Shown piece by piece: positions 23,001-35,100 of a DNA stretch of 64,000 nucleotides. The notes below the pieces were generated by a model. That model did no database searches. It was not told where the DNA came from and was given only the letters and a program-made list of their open reading frames with translations. The DNA lies in NCBI GenBank assembly GCA_025175895.1, contig CM045988.1, positions 95,282,960-95,346,959 on the forward strand, given 5' to 3'. The DNA comes from Wurfbainia villosa. Lineage: Eukaryota; Streptophyta; Magnoliopsida; Zingiberales; Zingiberaceae. The position numbers were made by a program, and so were the translations under genes. The first letter of the stretch is position 1, and each line of letters opens with the position of its first letter.

Positions 23001-25502
23001 TTATCAATTATAAGCTTTAGGTTACCACAGTCAAGTAATTTTTTTCAATAAAACCCCCAACAAGAAGAGTGTATCATCTAGTACATGGGCCAAAGTCATG
23101 AACGATACACTTGGCCAAAGCCTCAACTAGCATATAAATGAGTCAAAGTCCCATCTAAAATCACTATGAGCCAATATAAATCTCATGTTGGGCTTATAGA
23201 GCTTGCCGTTTTTCACCCTTGCTCATTTGCCAAACATTGACCTTTACCAACATAGATTCATCATTATTTTCCAATACTTTTTAAGCATCCATATTGCTTC
23301 AATAGTATTACACTTGGTTAAATATTATTGGACCTATGGGTTTTGTGCTATACACCACATACACTCAAATGTGAGTATGACTATCATAACGCTTGTAATT
23401 CATACACTTACTAGTGACCAAGCTAGTGCCATTACTACTAGCATAATGCTATCAAGCTAGTTTAGGTCTTACTGTAGAATTCATTTTATTTGTTCACTTA
23501 GCCATTAAGCATATTATGTATATAGCATGATCATGGTTATATACTTTGTTTCAGCACCGGCCAATTTAGAACTTAGAAATACTAACGACTACAAGGTAAG
23601 TACAGTGGGCAAATACTAGCAAGCACAAACACATTTGATTATTAGAGTAATAAAAAAAATAGAAATTTGATTTTCAGATCATTACATTTTACTATTAACA
23701 TGCACTACATGTGATCCTTGTTTATGTTTTGAATTAGGCCCTGAGTTTTGCAGTGACAAGTTTTATAGGTATTTATACCTAAGACCCTAACATGCTGCTT
23801 GTTGAGGTCACTTGGTAAGGTTGATAGAGATTTGTGATTCATGTCATACTTAGCCACATAAATGTTTTGCGGCCTTTGTTTAATTTGGTTCCCTAATTAT
23901 TTCCATAGTTGTCTATCTATGCATCTAACACATGAAGACAATTAGTTACATGCAACATATGAAAATAACTATTAACCTAAGGCATAACAGCTCGATAAAC
24001 GTAGTTGATATATTTTTAAAAATGGCCAAATCTTTTGTATTTCAATGACCACCTTGACAGGAACACTTACCTTAAGAACTTTCAGTTCTAATTTGGTAAT
24101 TTCTCGGCCATTTATATAAACTTGTGTGTTGCCATTGCTTGCATTTATCTGCAACTTTCCTCCTACATTAAGTTTCGAGCTAATAATCCTGTCAGGTCTC
24201 TCACCTTCCTGCCAAATAAAAACAAAAATTGTAGTTTTTTTTTCAAATGGATGTACCACAGGAAAATGAAAGAGAAGTTGCACAAAATGGAACCTGAAAA
24301 TAATCAAACTGAGTGGCATTCTACAACCAGGAAGCTCAACAATGACAGGAATAACAAAACAGGATATCTACGTTTTGGCTAATGTTTTATCCTCCACTCT
24401 AATTAAGCTTTGGGAAAAAAAAAGTTACTGGGCTATGAAATACTATGATCTAAACCATCACAATAGCACAATTCATTAATTCTTGAGTTTGTATTATCTT
24501 GAGTCCTCGAGTTTCAGCTTCTAATAAATTAATGATAAAGTAGAAAGGTAAGATAAGGGGCTAACACTTTACCTTCCCCCAGAACCCTGAATCCTTATCA
24601 TACCAATATCGCCCAGGTCTGAGTTTCTGCGGTGGCATCGAGCACCCCAATACCTCATCAAGCTCCTCCTGCCGCAAGGGCCTTCCATTGACAACCAATT
24701 GTTCAGGTCTGACCTGGTTCGCGGCGCATTCCCTTTCCGCTTTCATGACCTGCCTGATCTCCAACGGGCCACAAAGCTTGGACAACATCTTTGAGCACTT
24801 ACCGAGACCCGATCTCTTAGATTCGTCAATCGGCTGGCCAATGCAACCTACGCATTTCCTCCCCTCCGGCATCGATCCCATGGCCTTGAGAACACAGTTT
24901 CTACAGTACCTCGCGTCGCACACCAGGCAAGCCTCCCTGTCCTTCAAAATGTTACCTTTTCCACATCGGCAACAAACGCCCTTTTTCCTCTCCTTCGCCG
25001 GCGATGGAACTGGAGACGCAGCTTTGGCGCTGCCGACGACGTCCTCCTCCGAACTCGTCTCCCCTCCAATCATGACCTCCCCGGATGGCGGATGCATCAG
25101 AGAGCCGGAGAAGGATCCAGTACGACGCGCCGAGGATGTCCTAGGTCCGGAATGCAAAGCGCCGCCGACAGGCTCCACCGGCGCGCAAGCAACGGAGGAA
25201 GACTTAGTCCTGTCAGCAGGCGTTCGCCGTGGCGGTTCGCTGCTCCTACGGCGGTTAAACCGAGTCCCTCCTACGCTGGAGTGACCAAAGCCATCAAATA
25301 CGGCAGAACCAGACGCACCATGAAGGTCCAAAATCTCCGCCTCGCGACCACGGGGGTGATCCGGCGGTAGACCATGCCCTATGGCGATGGAGTAATCCAG
25401 ATGTTCCTCATCGGGGATCGGTGCTCCGGGAGGTATCAACCTTCGGAGCGCCACCTCCCACGAACTCTCCACCTCCCTCACCTCCTCCGCTGCAGTCGTC
25501 AT
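17041..25502 (-). CDS. XLG: Extra-large G-protein alpha subunit (XLG family)
   Basis: Plant-specific atypical G-alpha that pairs with G-beta-gamma in growth and defence signalling. Eight exons on the minus strand: 25502-24573, 24208-24071, 21765-21661, 21573-21388, 19637-19454, 19290-19046, 17960-17809, 17620-17041. They join in frame to 839 aa, close to XLG3-type proteins. The N-terminal part has a Ser/Pro-rich region and then a cysteine-rich zinc-finger-like region (about 175-225; CCRCGKGN, CLVCDARYCRNC, CVGC). After a linker including GNTQVYINGREITKLEL comes the G-alpha domain with P-loop GLEGSGTSTIFKQ, in which the usual Lys is Thr as is normal in XLGs. The helical domain holds ATREYASVVEEAWR, and the guanine-specificity motif is LLNKYDAF. 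The C-terminus is FKYG. No frame breaks. XLG3 versus XLG1 cannot be settled by eye. Confidence 0.95.
17965..19040 (-). other. Intron 6 of XLG
   Basis: About 1.1 kb between the exon ending SYFLDR and that starting AVEISSNDYEP. Two similar segments starting CAGTTTAACAAGAACTACAC (about 18655 and 18795) show a short internal duplication with divergence. No gene recognised. Confidence 0.65.
19638..21387 (-). other. Intron 4 of XLG
   Basis: AT-rich 1.75-kb intron directly after the P-loop exon. Nothing recognised beyond low-complexity AT stretches near 20210-20560. Confidence 0.65.
21766..24070 (-). other. Intron 2 of XLG with possible LTR-element debris
   Basis: 2.3-kb intron. On the minus strand, 22708-22722 reads TTGGTATCAAAGC, close to the plant initiator-Met primer-binding site of LTR retrotransposons, and is directly preceded (minus strand) by GCAACAACG, similar to an LTR end. 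No coding region of an element was recognised around it. Confidence 0.4.
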
Positions 25503-26159
25503 CTACGCTTACGACTCTACGGAAGTTCCCACGGCAACTTAATGTCTGAGGCCGCCGGCCGGCGTCATCAATGCAACCGGAGAGAGGATGTGACGATCCA
25601 GCGAACGAGCGAGCGCGGCCGCGAGCCAAGCAGCCGATGCGGGGAGTTAGAGCAGTAACGGATGCTCATTTAACGGCGTCGAGCCTCGACACAAAAGCCT
25701 ACTAACGGCAGGAGACATCGACTTTTCACTTAATACGAGTACAAATCGACATCTATAATGACCATAATACCTTTCCTCTCGCCCACTCACGCTGCGAAAA
25801 CTCTTGGTAAAATTATTCAAATGCCAAGTCCACGATTGGTATTGAAGCTTTGGATACGCTGTCGAAGAAGTGATGATGGTGGCAGATGTCGCGCGTGTCG
25901 TGTCGCCGTTTACTGCCCGAGAGTTGACGGCGCGATGGGTGCCATGGGCCCAGCAGACGTGCGGAGGACGGTGGAAAGGCAAGGAGGTGGGGGAAGGTCC
26001 GTGGCGACAGAATCAGAGCCGTCCAATTATGCGGGTACGGCATGTCAGGCAAACGTCAGTCGTCTGATCAAAGGATTGTCCCGTTTCTCGTGTGGAGGGG
26101 GCGAGGATTGGACGGAGCGGTCCAGGCATGAGACAGGTTTTTCGCTCCCTTTGATTCGA

Positions 26160-26250
26160 AGGAAGATGCGACGTGGCGAGTGCACTGACGTCATAAATTG
26201 TCTCTGCCCGCTGGCCGCTGCCAAGCTAAGCGTCGTCGCACGTGTTTAGC
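26160..26250 (-). promoter_or_regulatory. bZIP-type motif cluster upstream of XLG
   Basis: Within 60 bases there are a perfect palindromic TGACGTCA (26186-26193) and a G-box CACGTG (26239-26244), with another ACGTGG core near 26170. They lie about 690-740 bases upstream of the XLG start codon in a GC-rich region that falls abruptly to AT-rich DNA after 26340. Such motifs bind TGA and G-box bZIP factors. The location fits a promoter, but activity is inferred. Confidence 0.35.
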
Positions 26251-27911
26251 GAATAAATGACATCATTTTGATTGACGAAACGTTTAGCGAATAAATGGAA
26301 AATTAGTTACACAGACCGTCGAGTGGTCTCCCGGAGCGTGTGGCAAGACTTCCGTTTGATTTTTAAATTTATAATTTTTTTATATATTTTTTAAATAATT
26401 ATTTAACAATTCATTAAATATTAATAGACAGAATCCATCATTTTTGAAATTAATCAAATCGAAAATTTAAATATCTAATATTAATAAAAAAAAATATGTA
26501 TATATAATCTTCTTTTCTAAGAATATCAGGAGAGAAATATTTGATGATAATAAAAACATAGTCAATATAGAATCAAAGTTAAATCATTTTCACTGCGATG
26601 ACAAGTAAACACTCTACACCGTCATGTAAACTAGAGAAGATAACAAGAGATTCTAATGGGGGTGACAAAGTTCGAGGATAAAAAAATTACAAATAATTGA
26701 TTTCGAGAAGATTACGGTACAAATTAAGGGGGATTGAATTTGAGAAAGAATTATGATACATTTTTAATAGGGATTTATTACGTTGGCAAAGTCTCGGTGA
26801 TCTATATCGCAAGTGACACCGATGCCACAAAAGTGCGGGAGATCATGAGCCAATGAGCCAGGTAAACTTTTTAAGCAAAATCCCCTTTTTTAAAAAGCAA
26901 TGCGTAGGGCATACCTAAAAAAAATATAATTTTAAAATTAAAAGCTAACTTCATGCGAGGATATAATTCTGTGTCATCGTAAAAGATCAAGTGACTAGTA
27001 TAAACGATAAAATTATTTTAAAAAAAATGAAAATCAATCGTCAAAAATTATAAATTTTTTTGAAATATCTATCCTTTCACCGTGCTAGATTTTGATTGGA
27101 TAAAATATTCCTCATAATTTATCTCTCTTCATTTAGCTATAGAATTGACAAAGAAGAACGTATAAAAATGACTACATCAACTTTTGCCATAAGAGGATGT
27201 GATTATAAATGCGAGATTATTTAGGATGAGTTTAATTCAAATTATTATATATAATCTTAATTATATGATTATTGGATTATCATGTATAATTATGGAATAT
27301 AAAAAATTATACTCTTCTATATTGTATTATATTTATTCATTTGTTGACGTGATTATACACTACTTATGAATCATTCAATATTTAAACCAAAAAAAATTAA
27401 CTCATATAACCAAATAAATCATCAATAATTATTTTAAACCAAATGCACTCTAATACCTGAGCTAATTAAATTTTGACAAAAGATGAAATGATTATGATAG
27501 TATGATTCGCCATATATTTTTTAAAAAAGAGATGATGAATATAAATAATATATTATAACAAAAAATTCAGTGATATAAATAGACAATTTAAAAAATATAT
27601 AATCTATTTAGACCTCCTATTCTATCAAATATGATAAGATTTACCTCATGACTATAGTACAATAATAAAGTGTCCATATAAATTTTTAAAAATTCTTTGA
27701 TTATGATCTACTTCTAACTTTTTTTTCAAATAGGATCTATCCCAATGGTGATTTCACGTTTTTTTTTAATAAGATGTTTAAGAGGATCGTGCATCTCTTT
27801 TTGACCATATAAAATTATTTACCTATAAAAAAATAACAAATTAGTCAGTTATTATCTAAAGGAGAAAAATCATATTAATTTAAAACTTAGCAAATAGAGA
27901 TCGACTATATG

Positions 27912-27914
<3 letters not shown>

Positions 27915-27958
<44 letters not shown>
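27915..27958. repeat. (TA)22 microsatellite
   Basis: Uninterrupted TA dinucleotide run of 44 bases in AT-rich intergenic DNA. Confidence 0.97.
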
Positions 27959-27959
<1 letters not shown>

Positions 27960-28272
27960 TGTTTTAAATAAAAATCATAATTACCTTAATAAACACCTAA
28001 CATATATTTTAAAAAACTTTATAGTTTTTTAAATTTTTGGACGGATTATAATATATAATAATTTACCCTTTTTAGTATATATGATAATTTAAATATAAAA
28101 ATATTATTATTTTTTAATATTCTTCCTTATTAATATAGAAAGAACAAATATTCATTCAAATTTTGTTTTGAAGCAATATTCTGCTGGCTCTTTGCATTTT
28201 TTTTTTAATCTTTGCCATAGCAAATTTATCAAGATAAATGACAATATGTACCTAATTAATCGGGTGCCATTA

Positions 28273-30125
28273 GAGCATCTCCAATGGTGAAATCCATTGG
28301 AGAGCTCCTTTGTGGATCCCATCATGTCACGTCAAAAGAAAAAAATTTTTATTCATCTCTCTACGGTAAAAAAATCTCTCAACAACTTCTTTATAGGACC
28401 CACTCTTTTTTTATCAAAAATTTATTTAATATAACATAAAATAAATAAATACAACACAATTAATATTTTTTTTACTCATTACAACCATAACATGTCCAAA
28501 TATATTCAACTAAATCGGCTCGAAACCGATGATGCAATTGACTATCACGCATCTCGCAATTTCTCCGAATATATTCTTGAAATTCTTGAGTGGAGGTTTG
28601 AAAAATTTGTGATGGAGAATATTCTTCATCATCTGATCAATTTACTGCTGCATCTCCCTCATTTTCAATAATCATATTATGCAAAATAATACACGTATAC
28701 ATGATGTCCTTTAAGTTATTCTTGTATCAAAATCGTCCTGGACTTTTGATCATTGCCCATCGAGATTGAAGTACCCTAAAAGCCCGCTCGACATCTTTTC
28801 TTGCAGCCTCCTGTCATTCCTTAAACAACTTTCTTTTAGGATCCTGGGGGCATGGAAAGCTCTTGATGAAAGTAACCCATTCTGGATAAATCCCATCTGT
28901 TAAATAATATTCTTTTGTATATTGTGTATTTTTGACTATAAAATTAACCTCTGGTGTATTTCCTTGTAAAACGTCATTGAATAATGGTGATTCATTAAGC
29001 ACGTTGATATCATTACGTGACCCTGCAATTCCAAAAAAGACATGTCAGATCCACAAGTCCGCAGATGCAATAGCTTCAAGTACAATTGTTGGGACACCAT
29101 TATCTCCTCGAGTAAATTGTCCTTTCTAAGCGACAGGACAATTTTTCCATTGCCAATGTATACAATCGAGACTACCCAACATACTTGAAAAACTATGTCT
29201 TTGCTCATGCATTGATAGCAAGCGTTGGATGTCAGTGGCATTAGGTCTTTTTAAGTATTGTGCCCCAAATATTTGAATTATACATCGACAAAAGTTGAAT
29301 AAGCATTCAATGACAGTTATTTTAGCAATCTGTATGTACTCATCGTAATAGTCGGCAGAAACTCCATACGCCAATTGACGGATAGCTGCCATGCATTTCT
29401 GAAGCGGCGATAAGCCCTTTTTTCCTGTGGCATCGACCCTCCATTGAAAATATTCAGAATGATTTTTCAAAGCATCAACTATGTAAAGGAATAACCCCCT
29501 TTGCATCCAAAATCGACGTCAAAATATATCATCAGGATATACTGGCTGGTCGGAGAAGTAATCGTTGAAAAGACGAGCATGTCCAGCTTCACGATCTCGA
29601 TTCAAATACCGCATTCTTTGTATTCTGCCAAAAGAAATTTGAGCTCTTTGGTGTCTCAGTTGTCGTCGATCATATAACCGAAGCATTATTTGTTCATCTA
29701 TATCCTCCGCATCTTCCATCAATTCATTTCTCCAAAATTCACGAATCATAGATCTGTTAGATTGATCCGGATTTTCAGACATTTGAAATAAATAAAAATC
29801 TCTAGAAAGAAGGAGAAAATGACAAGATCACAGGAATGAAGAAGAAGAAATTTGTAGGAGAGTTGTAAAAGGAATGAGTGAATCAAAGTGTATTTATAAA
29901 AAAAATTTATTTTTAAAAAATTAAAAAATAAGCGTTGAACAATGGCTAAAAAATTAACCGTTGTTCAACGAATACATCCGCATCTTTGTTTTTTTCCCAT
30001 CAATCAGATTTTTTTTCCATAAAAACAAAAAAAAATAAAATAAAAAAAAATAGGGAGTCGCTCCCGCTTGGGAGTTGGAACCGCTCCCCGGTGGGAGTTT
30101 AAAGGAGCTTCCACTGATGATGCTC
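28273..30125 (-). mobile_element. PIF/Harbinger DNA transposon, complete but inactivated
   Basis: Termini are imperfect inverted repeats: GAGCATCTCCAATGG at the left and, read inward on the minus strand, GAGCATCATCAGTGG at the right. TTA flanks both ends (28270-28272 and 30126-30128), the target duplication typical of PIF/Harbinger. Inside is one transposase gene on the minus strand, broken by five stops. The second ORF that active plant PIF elements need (a Myb/SANT-like protein) is absent. A short hairpin (CGTTGAACAA ... TTGTTCAACG, about 29933-29970) lies near the right end. Confidence 0.93.
28472..29782 (-). pseudogene. Harbinger transposase (HARBI1/ALP1-like nuclease), five in-frame stops
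   Basis: DDE-type transposase of the PIF/Harbinger family. The frame is continuous over 436 codons plus stop, from MSENPDQSNRSM at 29782 to the TAA at 28472-28474, with no indel. Catalytic context is visible: LGSLDCIHWQW (first Asp), SADLWIWHVFFGIAGSRND (second Asp region) and ARKDVERAFRVLQSRW (Glu). In-frame stops lie at 29519-29521, 29126-29128, 28814-28816, 28727-28729 and 28637-28639. Each is one transition away from an Arg CGA or Trp TGG codon where relatives have Arg or Trp. This is the pattern of deaminated methylcytosine in a silenced element. No function is expected now. Confidence 0.92.
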
Positions 30126-30128
30126 TTA

Positions 30129-32150
30129 GATATCAAATAAAATATGTCGTATGATCATCAATATATCAAGTATTATCGACTTTCACACACCCACTAATAA
30201 CAAATCGTATATAATAATTATTTGTTTGAATATAAATGGTAAATTTGATGCTTAAATTACTATTATGTGACATATTTATTTTGCTATTAAAAATATTATT
30301 TTTTTCGATAATTTTATTATAAGTTGTGATCGGCATTAGAACTTTAGAAGTTTATATTAATATTTGGTTCTGTTTGCCGTGTTCATAATTATTTGATATA
30401 ATTATTACTATTTTGTGACAAACAAAATCAGGCATAAATATACTCAGCAGATATACCTAATTAGCAAATGGATATGAATACACGACATTATCATTTTTAT
30501 TTTTATTTTGTCAGAAACATCCCTTTAAATAGATTAAATATTGCATTCTTAGCCTTCGTGGATAAGATGTAACGGTAAAAGTGAAAAAATATTTCATAAA
30601 AAAATATAATTTCATTATCTACTAAAATAACATTTGATGATGAATATTGAAAAAATCATAAGAGCGACCTTCTGTGCATGAGTTTTTTCAACGGATAAAA
30701 TAAAATTTTAATATTTGAGAGTCTTTCAGGGATGTCATGACTATGAAATCCGGATTGAATCGTCAAACTGTGAGTAATTCTCTGATATACTTAGGTGGTT
30801 GGTGGAAATTCACAGGGACTCTGACCTTTTTCGACTCATATGTTGAAGAGACGTCCCAGTAAGACCATGGGGCGGGGCTGACCATCCTATGAATTAGTCG
30901 AACTGAAGATTCAGACACTCTAGTGCTAAAAAAATATATATATTTAGCTTTAGAATACCCTGCAATGGAAAAGCAATAAGACAACTCACATATTAACACG
31001 ATTTGATTTTTCATTGAAATAAGTTCGACTTTGAATTAAAAAAAAAAACTTAGACAAATAATTTTGAACTAAAAGTATATCGGATGTTTGTCTTCTCAAA
31101 TAGAGTATGTTTTCAATGTCGAATCTATTTTATAAAGACAATGCGATTTTATCATCGGACTTAGTTGACGAGTGATAAATACTTTTCTAATATATTCCAA
31201 TAGTCAATCTTATATGAAATTATTTAGCGCTCCGTTAAGAAATCTATAGGATCGATTGATGGTCTTCAAAATTAATCGGACCACACTCTCGCATCCTTGC
31301 GATTTTTAATCAAACCCGTTTCTACAAACAGAGTCGTACCTAAAATTTAAAGGGTCCAAATCGAATTTTAAAAAATATATTGATGAATTTATTTTTGGAC
31401 TCTTTGTATTATTTTTTGAACCCTTTTAAAGAGATATTTAAATTATTTTAAAAATAGATTCAAAATGATCGCTTCTCTGATCTTACATCAGGTACGACTC
31501 CGTCCACAAAGGATGATGTATTTATTAAGATAGTGTGACATTTATAAAATTAATATGGATTGATTTAGAAAAAAAATTTAAAATTTCTTTTGCATTTAGA
31601 TGATCTTTTTACTGTTTTTGACTAATGTATTAAGATTAAAAGAGTTCTAGAATTTTTTTTTTTTTATAATAACCGTGGGATAAATGGACAGTACGCGTCG
31701 AATTTGATAGGAGTTCATTTCTGATTTGTTTTTCAGAGAAGCCCTTTAAATTTATTCAATCAGTAGCTTGTCGCTTGCAATTTGCCACTTCTAGCATGGA
31801 TTTAGGCCCTGCCCATTTAGCGCAAAGAAAGACCAGTAACGAGGAATAGAAAAATAGCGAGATCGGATCGCATCGACAGACGTCCCCGCGCCGTCCAACT
31901 CATTTCGCCCCCTCGAAACCCCCTTCTCCTACCCTCTCCGAATCCTCCTCCTCCCGATTCCGATTGCTTCCGGCGCCTGGAAGAATCCAATCCGATTGCT
32001 CCGATGCCCATCCGACGTCTCACTGATCGCCGTCCTTCACCCCGCTCCGTGGTTGATCTCCACGCCGCGGCGGATGGCGAACACGAACGCGGGCGGATCT
32101 GCTAGGATTTTTTGCCAGGGAGAGTGAGAGCGTGGGCAGGGTGATACAAG
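30129..32150. other. Intergenic region and promoter of the NST1-like gene
   Basis: AT-rich with no recognised gene. A moderately GC-rich block at about 30720-30930 resembles dispersed repeat DNA but was not classified. From about 31840 the sequence becomes GC-rich and forms the promoter and 5' UTR of the next gene; an antisense open frame there is probably compositional. Confidence 0.55.
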
Positions 32151-35100
32151 ATGCCTGGACTCTTAACAAGATGCGCTGACTTCTCGGCACCCGCCCGATC
32201 CGCGTCGCCCGACGGCATCTGGTCCAGGCAACGCGATAGCATCTCATTCGATCAGCTGCAGAAGGTAAATCGGCGGAATGGATTGGTTTAATTTATTGAT
32301 TCGGTTTCTGTTCGTGTTTTCTGCGTAGTTCTCGATTTGGGATTTCCTTCCTCGTTTTTCTTTATCTTTCTTGGAGGTCACTTCTAGTGGAAACATTTTG
32401 TTTCAATCGGATTTCAGCCATAATTTACGGCAATAGTTTCCATATAATGTGTTTTTCCGTTATTTCGTATGGATTTGTGAAACGTTGACCCAGAATCTTG
32501 AGGCCTAGCTATTAGTCTGGCAGCATATCTTGACCTGTTTAATCTGTGTTTACTGTGAGAGTCATAAATTTTGATCAAAGGTCAGTGATTTTCTTGTATT
32601 GCTTGTATTGACTCTTGACAAGTGAATTTGGTTCCAGAATTCTTTGTTTTATTGATTAATGTAACGGGTACAATGTCAAATTCCTAATCTAAACGTTGTT
32701 CATATGTCTATCCGTGAATGACATTTTAATTCATTTGATCTTCACAGTTGGCGTATTTGGTTTTTATAGTCGTTGAGTTATATCTCGTAAATGATTTAAC
32801 ATGGCAAACGTTGATTGTGTTAACAATGTAAATGAATTAGTTCTGGAGTGAGCTACCCCTTCATGCTCGAAAGGAGTTCCTGAGGCTCGATAAGCATACT
32901 TTATTTGAACAAGCTAGGAGGAACCTCTACTGTTCCAGATGCAATGGGTTGCTTCTGGAAGGCTTCTCACAAATTGTAAACTATGGGAAGGCAATGCAAC
33001 TGGAAGGTTCTGATTTTCAACTTTCAGATAGAGCTAGGAATTGTCAATCCCAGAACCGTAGTGACATAGATGAGGTCCAGGATCCATCGCTGCATCCTTG
33101 GGGTGGTCTGACAACAACTAAGCATGGTATTCTCACAGTTCTTGATTGCTTTGTTGGGGCAAGATCACTGAAGCTGCTGCAAAATGTATGTTGTTCTTGT
33201 TGTCATTGTCATATCTCAGCAACTTAAAATTCTGATGCATTTCATTTTATACTCCATATTCGTTTTCACCTTTTTCCCTCATGCTTTCCTGTCCATATAG
33301 ATATTTAAGTCTCTAAATGCATTATTACTTTTTTCTTAATTATTATTTTCTTTATTGTAGTTTTCTCGAAGCGTTATGCGTTAAATTTTTGTATTTCTGT
33401 AGGTGTTTGATAGTGCTCGAGTTAGGGAACATGAACGTGAGTTTCTTTATCCTGATGCTTGTGGAGGTGGAGGCAGGGGTTGGATTAGCCAAGGGATTGC
33501 TAATTATGGTAAAGGACATGGATCAAGAGAGACCTGTGCTTTGCACACTGCACGACATTCTTGTGATACACTTGTGGACTTCTGGTCTGCTTTAGGTGAG
33601 GAAACCAGATTATCTCTCTTACAGATGAAGGAGGAGGATTTTATCGAAAGACTTATATACAGGTGAACTTTTTTTGTTTTTGCATAGTGTGAACTTGTTT
33701 TGTAAGGAACATATTCTGGAGTATAAAGGTGTTATTCTAGTATTAATATTAAAAAAAATGGTTAGTCTTTACATTCTAAGTATTTTGGCTAACATAAAGC
33801 ACAGAATGAAGAATCCCACATCGTATAAATTCTATTGGAATATCTTTCAGTACTCTATCTATCACAAAATCTTAGATATCTAGGAACTACAGGGGAAAAG
33901 GACAGAACTTTCAAATCAAACTCGCACTCTGTTTGTTTATTTAGTCTCTAAGTGTGTGTGTGTGTCTATAGTTGTATTCAGCAGAAAAAGAAGTTTCTAC
34001 GCTGGAGATTTTGTCTGTTTGATTGGCATGATGTTGGTTCAATTAACTGCCCAAAAAAATGCTATCAACACTTCTTAGAAAAATCCTGTCAACAAAAACA
34101 CATGTCTATAGGATAGATGTAATAATTTTGGGGATGAAAAAAGGAAAGGTTGTTGCATAACTGTTTTTGGTCGTTTGTTTTAGAGTGATCATCAAGTTTA
34201 TACTGAATTATTATATTTTAGAACACAACTACTTACATTGCAATGTAATATTTCTTATAATTTACAAATTGTAATTATAGTTTAGGGCACAATTATTTAT
34301 GCATTCTTATACATCACACATTGTAATTTCCTGCAGATGAATAAACAAAGCAGACTTTCTAGAATCTCATAATCTAGTTGTTTTATTCTAGTGTTTTTCC
34401 ATCTTGGTAGTTGGGACTAATTAGTGAGAATAATTATCCGATTTATCTAATAAACAAATGGAAGTGCTTGATTCTCTACGATGTATATAGGATAAAAAAG
34501 AAAAGGAATCTCAACAAAAACAAATTAGGACAGTAAGAGGAAATGCTACAATGACAAATTGAGGTATGATATACAGAGAGCTGAGAGCAGCTAAGGGTGC
34601 TTGTTGAGTTGTCACAAATGGAGATCAGAGGGAGATGTGGCCCTAGAATGACTGCTCTTAACAAGGACTCTATGATTGGCGGTGCAATTAGATTGGAAGA
34701 TGTAGTTGTTATATTTGTCAAGTTTCGCTCGACAAACAATATATATTACCTGCATTTTCATTACAATTAATTTATCAAAGTTGAGAGTGCTGATATACTA
34801 TGACAAAAGAAATGTACATGGAGAATCTTAGCCAATATATGTCGTTATGATAACAATATGTTCAAGCATAAAAAACATTATTCTGATCCATCTTAGAATG
34901 AGTTGCACATTAAGCCCTCACATAGTGCCCATTTCATATTTTGTGCTTGAAAGAGATGAGTTTCATGTCCATTTAGCATTTGAACAATTGTAATGAATAG
35001 TTGTGGTGTCATGATTATCTGAACCATGTTAATCAATTGAATCCAGGAAAGATGACAAGATATTGATTGAAAATGAATCATTTTCCTCTGTAATTTTCCA

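Larger units (their letters stand above)
25503..28272. other. Intergenic region between XLG promoter and Harbinger element
   Basis: GC-rich XLG upstream DNA to about 26340, then strongly AT-rich sequence. GTTTAGCGAATAAATG occurs twice (about 26245 and 26283). A TA microsatellite lies at 27915-27958. I see no gene; the open frames in the GC-rich part lack protein-like composition. Confidence 0.6.

Noticed and set aside
24688..25284. 198-codon plus-strand open frame opposite XLG exon 1
   Set aside because: It is the antisense of a GC-rich conserved exon and has no family features of its own.
25758..26249. 163-codon plus-strand open frame upstream of XLG
   Set aside because: Lies in GC-rich promoter DNA where stops are rare; composition is not protein-like and no motif is recognised.
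31817..32247. Minus-strand open frames over the start of the NST1-like gene
   Set aside because: They mirror the GC-rich 5' UTR and first exon and have Arg-rich compositional sequence.
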